NCBI GenBank assembly: GCA_963781775.1
Contig: CAWAHE010000014.1
Span: 186,001 to 250,000 of the forward strand
Length of the DNA: 64,000 bases
Reading direction: 5' to 3'
Source: CAVSRC01 sp963781775
GTDB lineage: Bacteria; Pseudomonadota; Alphaproteobacteria; Rhizobiales; Kaistiaceae
A program made the position numbers and the translations under genes. How positions within the stretch are numbered: position 1 is the stretch's first letter; each line of letters starts with the position of its first letter. The notes beneath the pieces were generated by a model, which saw only the letters and a list, made by a program, of their open reading frames with translations, had not been told where the DNA came from and searched no databases. Below, piece by piece: positions 52,661 through 60,914 of the stretch.

Positions 52661-53491
52661 TCATTTCACGGCACCGAAGGTGAGGCCGCGCACCAGTTGA
52701 CGCTGCGAGAACCAGCCGAGCAGCAGGATCGGCGCGATGGCGAGCGTGGAGGCGGCCGAAAGCTTCGCCCAGAACAATCCCTCCGGGCTCGAATAGGACG
52801 CGATGAAGGCGGTCAACGGTGCGGCCTTGGCCGCCGTCAGGTTCAGCGTCCAGAACGCTTCGTTCCAGGCGAGGATGATGTTGAGCAGCATGGTCGAGGC
52901 AATGCCCGGCACCGCCATCGGCAGGAGAACATAGACGATCTCCTTCCACAGGATCGCGCCGTCCATGCGCGACGCTTCCAGGATGTCGACCGGGATTTCC
53001 TTGAAGTAGGTGTAGAGCATCCAGATCACGATCGGCAGATTGATCAGCATCAGGACGACGGTGAGGCCGCCGAGATTGTCGAGCAGGCCCAGGTTCTTGA
53101 AGATCAGGTAGATCGGCACCAGCACGCCCACCGCCGGCATCATCTTGGTGGACAGCATCCACATCAGGATGTCCTTGGTCCGCGGCGACGGCGAGAAGGC
53201 CATCGACCAGGCGCCCGGAACCGCAACGAGGAGTGCCAGCAGCGTCGAGCCGCCGGCAATGACGACCGAATTGAAGAAGTGCTTGAAGTAGTCGGAACGC
53301 GACTGGACCTCGAAGTAGTTCTCCAGCGTCCAGTGCGGCGGCAGAAACGCCGGCGGGAACAGGATGGCGTCGCCCTCGCTCTTGAACGAGGTGAGGACGG
53401 TCCACAGGATCGGGAAGAAGATGAGCAGCGCCACGATCCAGGCCAGGATCGTGAAGGTCCATTTTCTTTGCGGCGTGACTGCGCGAGCCAT
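52661..53491 (-). CDS. smoG: SmoG-like permease of polyol ABC transporter
   Basis: This is a 276-residue CUT1 permease with six membrane segments. The EAA motif is ILEASRMDGAILWKEIVYVLLPMAVPGIAS, and it has the standard end QRQLVRGLTFGAVK. The start is ATG 53491; the open frame extends upstream through the partner permease but is antisense-like there. It is spaced 14 bp after the other permease. Confidence 0.92.
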   Translation of the reverse strand: MARAVTPQRKWTFTILAWIVALLIFFPILWTVLTSFKSEGDAILFPPAFLPPHWTLENYFEVQSRSDYFKHFFNSVVIAGGSTLLALLVAVPGAWSMAFSPSPRTKDILMWMLSTKMMPAVGVLVPIYLIFKNLGLLDNLGGLTVVLMLINLPIVIWMLYTYFKEIPVDILEASRMDGAILWKEIVYVLLPMAVPGIASTMLLNIILAWNEAFWTLNLTAAKAAPLTAFIASYSSPEGLFWAKLSAASTLAIAPILLLGWFSQRQLVRGLTFGAVK

Positions 53492-53505
53492 GTCCGGTTC
53501 CCCCC

Positions 53506-54378
53506 TCAGGTATCGAGGTTCTTGCCGACGATGCGGACAAGGAAGATCGCAACGATATTGGCGAGGATCACCGCCACGACACCGCCTGCCGAGGCGCCGC
53601 CGACGTCGTAGTCGAGCAGGGCCTGGTGGTAGACGAGATAGGTGATGTTGGTGGAGGCGTAGCCCGGGCCGCCACCGGTGGTGACGAGGATTTCCGCGAA
53701 CACCGCCAGCAGGAAGATGGTCTCGATGAGGATGACCACGGTGATGGCGCGCGCCAGGTGGGGCAGCACGATGTAGATGAACAGGTTGACGGCGTTGGCG
53801 CCGTCCATGCTGGCGGCTTCCTTGCGCTCTTCGTCGAGAGATTGAAGCGCCGTCAACAGGATGAGCGTCGCGAAGGGCAGCCACTGCCACGACACGATGA
53901 TGATGATGGAAAAGAGCGGGTAGCTCTGCAGCCACGGGATCGGCGCGAAGCCGAGACGCGTCGCGATCCAGGCGAAGATGCCGTAGTTCGGATCAAGCAT
54001 CATGTTCTTCCACACCAGCGCGGCGACGGTGGGCATGATGAAGAAGGGCGAGATCACGAGGATGCGGACGATGCCCTGCCCCATGATCTGCTGATCGAGC
54101 AGCAGACCCAGGAGGATGCCGCCGATCACGGTGATCGCCAGCACCGAGATGGTAAGGATGAGGGTGTTGCCGAAAGCCTGGAAGAACGACGGGTCGGTGA
54201 GGAAGTAGTAGTAGTTCGACCAGCCGGCGAAGCCGCTGTTGATCGGATTGAGGAGGTTGTAGGTCTGGAACGAGTACCAGAGCGTCAGCCCCAGCGGGAC
54301 GATCATCCAGACAAAGAGGACCGCAACCGAAGGCACCAGCATCGCGCGCGCCAGTTTGCGCGTATTCGCGGTCGCCAT
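53506..54378 (-). CDS. smoF: SmoF-like permease of polyol ABC transporter
   Basis: This is a 290-residue CUT1 permease with six predicted segments. The EAA loop reads ERKEAASMDGANAVNLFIYIVLPHLARAI. WSNYYYFLTDPSFFQAFGNTLILT near the first periplasmic loop is typical of the SmoF/MtlF group. It follows the binding-protein gene after a 183-bp gap containing a hairpin. Confidence 0.93.
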   Translation of the reverse strand: MATANTRKLARAMLVPSVAVLFVWMIVPLGLTLWYSFQTYNLLNPINSGFAGWSNYYYFLTDPSFFQAFGNTLILTISVLAITVIGGILLGLLLDQQIMGQGIVRILVISPFFIMPTVAALVWKNMMLDPNYGIFAWIATRLGFAPIPWLQSYPLFSIIIIVSWQWLPFATLILLTALQSLDEERKEAASMDGANAVNLFIYIVLPHLARAITVVILIETIFLLAVFAEILVTTGGGPGYASTNITYLVYHQALLDYDVGGASAGGVVAVILANIVAIFLVRIVGKNLDT

Positions 54379-54508
54379 GACTCCCCTCCCCTCGTTTCCT
54401 CCCGGCGGCGCTGCGGCGGCCGCTTGCCGTCATCATCGCCGCTCCGGGTATTCCCGGTTACGCGGCAACAGGCATGTCATGCAGGCGAGAAACTCTCGCT
54501 GAATTCCA

Positions 54509-54542
54509 GAGGCCGCCCGGGCGCGGGAGCCCGGACAGCCTC
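54509..54542 (-). other. Intercistronic hairpin between polyol binding protein and permease genes
   Basis: CCGGGC and GCCCGG (54517-54534) form a 6-bp stem with a 6-nt loop. It extends, after a 3/3 internal loop, by GAGGC/GCCTC at the outer ends. It lies 20 nt past the binding-protein stop and has no T-run. It is probably an mRNA-stabilising or attenuating structure that favours binding-protein expression. Confidence 0.5.
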
Positions 54543-54561
54543 CGGCATCGCGGGAGGAAGT

Positions 54562-55878
54562 CTATTTGATGTAGCCGGCCTTGGTCATGGTGCGGGTCGC
54601 CACGTCCTGAGCCTGCTTCAAGGCGTCGTCGACGCTCGACTGCCCGGCAAGTGCGGCCGAGAAGATCTGGCCGAAGGTATCGCCCAGTCCCTGCCATTCG
54701 GGGATGGAAACGAACTGCCCGCCGGTATAGGGCACCGGCTTGACGGTTGGATGCTGCGTATCGGCGGCCGTAATGGCGTTGAGAGTCGGCTTAGCGAAAG
54801 GCGCAACCTTCAAGTAGTCTGGATTGCCGTAGAGCGAGGTGCGGGTTCCCGGAGGGGCAAGGGCCCAGCCATCGGCATTGGCAACCACGTCGGCATAGTG
54901 CTTGGAAGTCGCCCAAGCGACGAACTTCTCCGCGGCGTCGACATTCTTTGAGCTTGCCGGGATGGCCAGCGACCATGACCACAGCCAGTTGCCGTGGTTC
55001 TGTAGCCCATCATGGACCGGCGCAACCGCCCAGGCGACGTCCTTGGCGACAGTGGACTGGTCCGGATTGCTGAGCGCCGAAGCGGCGACCGTGGCGTCAA
55101 TCCACATGCCGCACTTGCCCTGCTGAAAGAGGGTCAGATTCTCGTTGTAGCCGTTGGCCGAGGCGCCGGCCGGGCCGTCCGCCTTCATGATGTCGACATA
55201 GAACTGAACGGCGCTCTTCCATTCCGGGCTGTCGAACTGCGGGTGCCACTTCTCGTCGAAATAGCGAGCACCAAATGAGTTGGCGAGCGAAGTCAGGAAC
55301 GCCATGTTCTCGCCCCAGCCGGCCTTGCCGCGGAAGCAGACGCCATTGACGCCATTGGCACGGTCGGTCATCGCGTCGCCGGCCTGCCTGATGAACTCCC
55401 AGGTGGGCGACTCGGGCATGGTCAGCCCGGCCTTGTCCATCAGGTCCTTGCGGTAGTGGATCATCCAGCTCTCGCCATAGAACGGCACGGCATAGAGCTT
55501 TCCATCGAAGGACAGCGAATTCGCGATAGCTGGCAGCAGGTCTGCCTGGTCGTAGTCGGCGCCCAGATTATCGAGCGAAGTGAGCCAGCCCTGCTTTGCC
55601 CAGATCGGCACTTCATAGTTGCCGATGGTCATAATGTCGTACTGGCCGCCCTTGGTGGCGATGTCCGTCGTTACCTTCTGGCGGAGGACATTTTCCTCGA
55701 GCGTGACCCAGTTGAGCGTGATGTCCGGGTTCGCCTTGGTGAAATCATCCGTCAGCTTCTGCATGCGGATCATGTCGTCGTTGTTCACCGTCGCAATGGT
55801 GAGTTCGGTGGCGGCCATGGCCTGCCCGGTGCCGAACAGCAACGCGGCGCCCGCGAGGGCGCGAAGCATAGTTTTCAT
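54562..55878 (-). CDS. smoE: SmoE-like polyol ABC transporter substrate-binding protein
   Basis: This is a 438-residue periplasmic binding protein with a Sec signal peptide (MKTMLRALAGAALLFGTGQAMA). The mature start TELTIATVNNDDMIRMQKLTDDF, together with ITLNWVTLEENVLRQKVTTDIATKGGQYDIMTIG, is highly characteristic of the sorbitol/mannitol (SmoE/MtlE) group. ATG 55878 follows GGGAGGA. It heads the leftward operon smoE-smoF-smoG-smoK-SDR-FGGY. The preferred polyol (sorbitol, mannitol, arabinitol, xylitol) cannot be told from sequence alone. Confidence 0.92.
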   Translation of the reverse strand: MKTMLRALAGAALLFGTGQAMAATELTIATVNNDDMIRMQKLTDDFTKANPDITLNWVTLEENVLRQKVTTDIATKGGQYDIMTIGNYEVPIWAKQGWLTSLDNLGADYDQADLLPAIANSLSFDGKLYAVPFYGESWMIHYRKDLMDKAGLTMPESPTWEFIRQAGDAMTDRANGVNGVCFRGKAGWGENMAFLTSLANSFGARYFDEKWHPQFDSPEWKSAVQFYVDIMKADGPAGASANGYNENLTLFQQGKCGMWIDATVAASALSNPDQSTVAKDVAWAVAPVHDGLQNHGNWLWSWSLAIPASSKNVDAAEKFVAWATSKHYADVVANADGWALAPPGTRTSLYGNPDYLKVAPFAKPTLNAITAADTQHPTVKPVPYTGGQFVSIPEWQGLGDTFGQIFSAALAGQSSVDDALKQAQDVATRTMTKAGYIK

Positions 55879-55902
55879 GGATTCCTCCCAGAACCGACGT
55901 GC

Positions 55903-55943
55903 GAGCATTTGCTATCGCACTAATCATATGCTCACACATGAGC
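55903..55943. promoter_or_regulatory. Candidate operator upstream of smoE
   Basis: GAGCAT (55903-55908) and ATGCTC (55928-55933) are an inverted pair separated by 19 bp. Overlapping it, GCTCA-CACA-TGAGC (55930-55943) is a perfect 5-4-5 palindrome. The region is AT-rich and lies 25-65 bp before the smoE start, in the gap next to the SorC-type regulator gene, which is the natural candidate to bind it. Confidence 0.45.
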
Positions 55944-56014
55944 CGGGACGGAGTCAAGACGGTCGCTTGCAGTTCGGCTGCGAACCGACGAAATGCACTG
56001 TGCAGCGGGTGTGT

Positions 56015-57007
56015 TTAGTCGAGGTCCAGAAGCGAGCGGGCAGTCGTCTCGTTGGTGATCAGCCCGTTCACCAGGCGGCCGCGCAGGGCGGCGTGAATGG
56101 GCAGAATCTTGCCCGTCCCCTGCGCAACACCGACGACCAATCCGGTTGGCGGCACGGGCCGCGGGGCGCTGGTCAGCCGGTCGTTGAAGCCGCCGTCGAT
56201 GATCCGCCCGGCGGCATCGAAGGCCCAGCCGGTGACTTCGCCGACGGCGCCGAGTCGCCGCATCTCGACCAGTTCCACCTCGGAAACGAATCCATCGACA
56301 TGCAGCGGGGCGGCCTCGTCCATCTGGCCAATGCCGACGAGAGTCACGTCCGCCGACCGGGCGAGTTCGAGCAGGCGGATGACCGGCTCGAGCTGAAGAA
56401 GCTGATCGCGTTGCGCGCGCGTCGGGACGACAACCGGCAACGGCATCGGATAATGTGGCGCGTGCGTCAGATCAGAGAGGCGCGCAAGAACGTCGTAGAA
56501 GCTGGCCGAGCCGCGCATGGAGATGTGACCGACCAGCGAGACAAGCTGATGCTGCTGGCACGACATGTTCGTCATGCGCTCGACCGCGGCGCGAAGTGTT
56601 CGCCCCGTCCCCAGGGCCACGACGATCGGCTCGGGCGAGCGCAGCTTCTGTTCAAGGAAGGCAGCGGCGCTTTCGGCGACACCCAGAGTCATGCTGTTCG
56701 AATCGGGATCGCTCGGAGCGACCTCGCACATGGTCAGACCGTAACGCGCCGCCAGCGACGCCCCGAGTTCGAGGCAGGCGGCGATCGGATGGTCTAGTCG
56801 GAAGGAAATCAGGCGCTCGGAAAGCGCAAGTGAAACAAGGCGTTGCGCGGTCGGACGGGATATATTGAGCTTCCGCGCGATCTCGTCCTGAGTGTCGCCG
56901 GCGACGTAGTAGAGCCAGCCGGCGCGCGCCGCCTCATCGAGGCGGGCCCGATCCGGACGCGGCGGCTCGGCCGGCGCGGGACGATCTGTGGACTTCGGCG
57001 ACTTCAT
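56015..57007 (-). CDS. SorC/DeoR-type sugar-binding transcriptional regulator
   Basis: This is a 330-residue SorC-family regulator. The N-terminal HTH at about 30-65 reads AGWLYYVAGDTQDEIARKLNISRPTAQRLVSLALSE. The C-terminal sugar-phosphate-binding domain has VVALGTGRTLRAAVERM, VGIGQMDEAAPL, VGEVTGWAFDAAGRIID and VGVAQGTGKILPIHAALRGRLVNGLITNE. Regulators of this family control polyol loci in rhizobia. It overlaps the HAD phosphatase gene by 4 bp and lies just upstream of smoE on the same strand. Confidence 0.93.
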   Translation of the reverse strand: MKSPKSTDRPAPAEPPRPDRARLDEAARAGWLYYVAGDTQDEIARKLNISRPTAQRLVSLALSERLISFRLDHPIAACLELGASLAARYGLTMCEVAPSDPDSNSMTLGVAESAAAFLEQKLRSPEPIVVALGTGRTLRAAVERMTNMSCQQHQLVSLVGHISMRGSASFYDVLARLSDLTHAPHYPMPLPVVVPTRAQRDQLLQLEPVIRLLELARSADVTLVGIGQMDEAAPLHVDGFVSEVELVEMRRLGAVGEVTGWAFDAAGRIIDGGFNDRLTSAPRPVPPTGLVVGVAQGTGKILPIHAALRGRLVNGLITNETTARSLLDLD

Positions 57008-57657
57008 GCCGGAAGCAGTTCTGCCAGAGAATCAAACACGCGGTCGGCGCCGGCCGCGGTCAACTGGGCGGCAACGTCGCGCGTCCGACAATGGCTGCCC
57101 CCGACGAATCCCCACACCGTCATTCCAGCCGCCTTGCCGGCTTGAACGCCGGTGACCGAATCTTCGATGACCAGGGCGCCAGCGGGCGGGCAGCCCATCG
57201 CGTCGGCCGCGTGAAGGAACAGATCCGGCGCAGGCTTGCCATGCTTCACCATCGCCGAATTGAACGTGCGATCCTTGAAATAGACGTCGAGACCGGTAAT
57301 CGACAAGGACAGCTTCAGCCGGTCCATGTCGCTCGAAGACGCCAGGCAGGACGGTCGGTCGAGGCTTTGCAAAACATCTCCTGCGAACGGCATCGGCTTC
57401 AGCGCCGCCCTGAATGTCGAAGCCAGGTGGGCGCGGTATTCCTCGAAGAAGTCCGGCGGCACGCTGCGCCCGAGGGTTTCCATCCAATATGCGCGGATGG
57501 CCGACGGGCTGCGGCCGAGAAAACGATCGGTCACCTCTTCGACGCCAATCGGCGCATCGTGACGGCGAAAAACGTCGGCAAGGCACGTGCAACTCAACAC
57601 TTCGCTGTCTACCAGAACGCCATCGCAATCAAAGATGACCAGATCGTACGGAAGCAT
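57004..57657 (-). CDS. HAD-superfamily hydrolase (beta-phosphoglucomutase/sugar phosphatase-like)
   Basis: This is a 217-residue subfamily IA HAD protein. It has the nucleophile motif FDCDGVLVDSE, motif II CLASSSD, motif III lysine in HGKPAPDLFLHAA, and ALVIEDSVTGVQAGKAAGM with the acidic metal ligands. HAD enzymes of this type occur in polyol operons and remove phosphate from hexitol or sugar phosphates. It is translationally coupled (ATGA) to the SorC-type regulator. The substrate is not determinable. Confidence 0.9.
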   Translation of the reverse strand: MLPYDLVIFDCDGVLVDSEVLSCTCLADVFRRHDAPIGVEEVTDRFLGRSPSAIRAYWMETLGRSVPPDFFEEYRAHLASTFRAALKPMPFAGDVLQSLDRPSCLASSSDMDRLKLSLSITGLDVYFKDRTFNSAMVKHGKPAPDLFLHAADAMGCPPAGALVIEDSVTGVQAGKAAGMTVWGFVGGSHCRTRDVAAQLTAAGADRVFDSLAELLPA

Positions 57658-57760
57658 ATTTCCAGCACTCGTCCCAAAAAAACCGACGGGAGCATACGCT
57701 CAATTCACCAAGCAATTGCACGCCGATACCCTCGCCAGGGACCGACCCTCGTCGACCCGA

Positions 57761-58807
57761 TCACGACCCCGCAAGTGCCGGCGCGTCCTGTCGAGCCGGG
57801 GCGGCCTGAAGTCCCGGCGCAGGGCCGCTGGAACTGCGGATCACGAGTGTCGAGGCGACCAGCACGCGCAAGGGGACATCAGGGTCGATCCGGCCACGGA
57901 TGCGATCGTCAAGTTGGCGGACACAGGTCGCGCCCATGTCCGCGCCACGCAGGCGCACGGTCGTCAACGGCGGAGAAATTTGCAGGGCGCTGGAGAAATC
58001 GCCAAAGCCAACCACCGAGACGTCCTCAGGAATGCGGTAGCCAAGGCGGAGCAGATCCGAAACGACCGTGACTGCCAGGCCGTCATGCGCGCAGAAGAAG
58101 GCCGTCGGTCTGGTGCCCTCCGCGTGCAGCGCACGCAGCGTTTCGCTGAAGCGGCTCTCCGCCTCGAAGCGCAAATCGCGCAGCACCGTATCGTCGCGCG
58201 CCTCCAGCACCTCGCGGGCGCCATAGTAGCGCTCCTTGCGGCCGCGATAGACCGGGGCGCCGTGCACATAGGCGATGACCCGGTGACCGAGTTCCAGCAG
58301 GTAGGTCGCAACGGCGGCGCCGGCTTCATGGTCGGTGCCTGAAACCTGGTCGGTCGCCTCGAGCGGATCGAGCCATCCGATGCGCACGGTCGGCGTTCCG
58401 GTCGCCCGGGCGCGCATCACGCTCGGTTTGCCGTGCGGGCCGACCATGATGAGACCGGCGCAGTCGCGGGCGAAGGACTCGATCTCGTCAGGCAGGTGCG
58501 TCCACCGCATCGTCACCTGATAGCCGAGGCGCTGCGCCGCGCGCTGAACGCCGTTCTGCACCATCATGTGCAGTTCGCTGTTGACCAGGTCGGTGTCGTG
58601 AAACACCAGACCCAAAGCGCGCTGCAAGCCCTTCGGTTTCGGCGGCGCGTAGCCGAGTTCCTTGGCAACGTCGCAGACCAGCTTGCGGGTGGCGTCGCTG
58701 ACGCCGTCCTTGCCCGACAGGGATCTCGAGACCGCGAACTTGGACAGGCCAGTGTGCGTGGCGATGGTCGCCAAAGTTACGCGCGCCAATGCAGCACTCC
58801 GGTTCAC
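57761..58807 (-). CDS. LacI-family transcriptional regulator
   Basis: This is a 348-residue LacI/GalR protein. The HTH is at about residues 9-35 (VTLATIATHTGLSKFAVSRSLSGKDGVSDATRKLV), with a hinge at AKELGYAPP and a periplasmic-binding-like effector domain with FFCAHDGLAVTVVSDLLRLGYRIPEDVSVVGFGD. It is divergent from the peptide/opine-type ABC operon 102 bp away and most likely controls it. The C-terminal 25 residues (GPAPGLQAAPARQDAPALAGS) are a Pro/Ala-rich extension. Confidence 0.93.
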   Translation of the reverse strand: MNRSAALARVTLATIATHTGLSKFAVSRSLSGKDGVSDATRKLVCDVAKELGYAPPKPKGLQRALGLVFHDTDLVNSELHMMVQNGVQRAAQRLGYQVTMRWTHLPDEIESFARDCAGLIMVGPHGKPSVMRARATGTPTVRIGWLDPLEATDQVSGTDHEAGAAVATYLLELGHRVIAYVHGAPVYRGRKERYYGAREVLEARDDTVLRDLRFEAESRFSETLRALHAEGTRPTAFFCAHDGLAVTVVSDLLRLGYRIPEDVSVVGFGDFSSALQISPPLTTVRLRGADMGATCVRQLDDRIRGRIDPDVPLRVLVASTLVIRSSSGPAPGLQAAPARQDAPALAGS

Positions 58808-58815
58808 GATCGGCC

Positions 58816-58837
58816 GTTACATAACCCTTTACCTAAC
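58816..58837. promoter_or_regulatory. Candidate LacI-type operator pair
   Basis: GTTACATAAC (58816-58825, GTTA-NN-TAAC symmetry) and TTTACCTAAC (58828-58837) are similar 10-mers 12 bp apart. They lie in the AT-rich middle of the 102-bp divergent region between the LacI gene and the solute-binding-protein gene. Confidence 0.45.
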
Positions 58838-58909
58838 AAGTGGACCCATGCAAGCCTTCAAGACAGCTAATAAGGGCCTGAAGGCTCATTTCGTGGGAGG
58901 AGATCCGGA

Positions 58910-60841
58910 ATGAAGACGATCAGCCGTAGGCAATTCCTGGCGACCACGTCGGCGCTGGCGGGAACGATGATGATGCCGGCGTTGGGCCGCGCGGCCGAGC
59001 CGAAAGAATCGCCCAGCCTGATGGACAAGGTGAAGAGCGGCGCGCTGCCGCCGGTCGCCCAGCGGCTGCCAGTCAACCCGCTGGTCATCACACCGACGGA
59101 GAAACCCGGCCAGCAGGGCGGCGACTGGAACCACGCGCTCGTCGGCGGCGGCTCGCTGTCGATGCTGGTGCGCTACCAGGGCTATGAGCCGCTCATCCGC
59201 TTCAATCCGGACTGGTCCGGCCTGACTCCGAACGTGGCCGAAAGCTACGAGGCGAATGCGGAGGGGACGGAATACACCTTCCACCTGCGCAAGGGCATGA
59301 AGTGGTCGGACGGCGAACCCTACACCACCGAGGACGTCCTGTTCTGGTACGAAGACATCTTCCTCAACAAGGACGTTTCTCCGGGCGGCATGGCCTGGTG
59401 GAAATCGGGCGGCAAGATCGCGGACCTCAAGGTGATCGACGACGTGACCTTCAAGGTGACGTTCGCCGCGCCGAGCGGCTTCTTCGTTCACCAGCTCGCC
59501 TGGGCCCGGCAAGACTACATGACGCTGATGCCGAAGCATTACCTCAAGCAGTTCCACATCAAGTACAACCCCGATGCCGACAAGCTCGCCAAGGAGCGTG
59601 GGCTGGAGAACTGGATCGCGCTGTTCCAGCGCGAGACCGGCGGCGTCGACGACAACGTCTTCTTCCAGAATTCGAAGCGCCCGACCCTCATGGCGTGGAT
59701 GTTCACGGTCGCGCCGGGCGAGAACACCGAGCATGCCATCGCCGTCCGCAATCCCTACTACTTCAAGGTCGACACCGAAGGGACCCAGCTCCCCTATTTC
59801 GACCGCGTCGTCTACCAGATGGTCGCCGATCCGCAGGTGCTTCTTCTGAAGACCCTGCAGGGCGAAATCGACATGATGGATCAGTACATCTGCACGCCGG
59901 CGAACAAGCCGGTGCTGTTCGACGGCCAGCAGAAGGGCGGCTTCGGCTTCTATACGCTGAACGAGACTGCCGCCAACGTGATGGTCTTCCAGCTCAACCT
60001 GAACCACACCAACCCGGTCCGGAACAAGCTGTTCAACACCCGCGATTTCCGCCAGGCGATGTCGATCGCGGTCGACCGGCAGGCGCTGATCGACGCAGTC
60101 TTCGTCGGTCAGGGCGCACCGGCCCAGCCGTCGATCCGCGAGGGCGATCCCCTCTACGTCGAGCGGCTCGCCAAGCAGCACACAGAGTACGACCCGGACG
60201 GTGCCAACAAGATTCTGGACGGGATTCTCCCCAAGAAGGACGGCGACGGCTACCGGCTCGACTCCGAGGGCAATCGCCTGTCGATCATCTTCGAACTCGA
60301 CCAGTCGCGCACGACGTTCATCGACATGATGCAGCTCGCCGTGCCGATGTTCCAGGCGGTCGGCATTGACGCGCAAGTGCGGACGATGGATCGCTCGCTG
60401 TGGGAGACGCGGGTGCGCAACGGCCGCGAGTTCGACGCCACGTGCCACCAGTTCGGCGCCAATGGCGGCATCGCCGCGATGCTCGACGCGCGCTACTTCG
60501 TGCCGTTCAACGCCAATGCGCTCTATGCGCCGGGGTGGTCGCTCTACTTCAACGACCCGAAAAATCCGCAAGCGATCGAACCGCCGCCGGAGGTCAAGGC
60601 GCAGCAGGAGCTTTACAAGAAGCTGCTGGCGACAGCGAGCACCGACGGTCAGCGCGACATCTTCCTGACGATCCTCAACAACGCCGCCGACCAGTTCCTG
60701 GTCTTCGGCGTGTCGCTGCCGCCGGATAGCTACGGCGTGGTCAAGAACAACATGGTCAACACCACCAAGACCATGCCGAACTCGTTCGGATGGCCGACGC
60801 CGGCGCCGACACGGCCGGAGCAGTTCTTCAAGACGGCGTAA
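58910..60841 (+). CDS. Family 5 (peptide/opine/oligosaccharide) ABC substrate-binding protein
   Basis: This is a 643-residue SBP_bac_5 protein with a Tat-like signal (MKTISRRQFLATTSALAGTMMMPALG, Arg6-Arg7). Family segments are GLTPNVAESYEANAEGTEYTFHLRKGMKWSDGEPYTTEDVLFWYEDI and RDFRQAMSIAVDRQALIDAV. It is larger than DppA/OppA (about 530 aa) and close to the group linked with plant oligosaccharide or unusual sugar uptake. It has GGAGG before ATG 58910 and starts the operon. Confidence 0.92.
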   Translation: MKTISRRQFLATTSALAGTMMMPALGRAAEPKESPSLMDKVKSGALPPVAQRLPVNPLVITPTEKPGQQGGDWNHALVGGGSLSMLVRYQGYEPLIRFNPDWSGLTPNVAESYEANAEGTEYTFHLRKGMKWSDGEPYTTEDVLFWYEDIFLNKDVSPGGMAWWKSGGKIADLKVIDDVTFKVTFAAPSGFFVHQLAWARQDYMTLMPKHYLKQFHIKYNPDADKLAKERGLENWIALFQRETGGVDDNVFFQNSKRPTLMAWMFTVAPGENTEHAIAVRNPYYFKVDTEGTQLPYFDRVVYQMVADPQVLLLKTLQGEIDMMDQYICTPANKPVLFDGQQKGGFGFYTLNETAANVMVFQLNLNHTNPVRNKLFNTRDFRQAMSIAVDRQALIDAVFVGQGAPAQPSIREGDPLYVERLAKQHTEYDPDGANKILDGILPKKDGDGYRLDSEGNRLSIIFELDQSRTTFIDMMQLAVPMFQAVGIDAQVRTMDRSLWETRVRNGREFDATCHQFGANGGIAAMLDARYFVPFNANALYAPGWSLYFNDPKNPQAIEPPPEVKAQQELYKKLLATASTDGQRDIFLTILNNAADQFLVFGVSLPPDSYGVVKNNMVNTTKTMPNSFGWPTPAPTRPEQFFKTA

Positions 60842-60857
60842 CCGCCCCGCAGGATTT

Positions 60858-60887
60858 CCGTGCCGGCCTGTCATCGGGTCGGCACGG
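60858..60887 (+). other. Intercistronic hairpin after the family 5 binding-protein gene
   Basis: CCGTGCCG (60858-60865) and CGGCACGG (60880-60887) form a perfect 8-bp stem with a 14-nt loop, 17 nt after the binding-protein stop. No T-run follows. It probably stabilises the upstream message, like the hairpins after the other two binding-protein genes in the window. Confidence 0.5.
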
Positions 60888-60914
60888 GTTCCGTTCGAAA
60901 TTTCCGAGGCTCCG

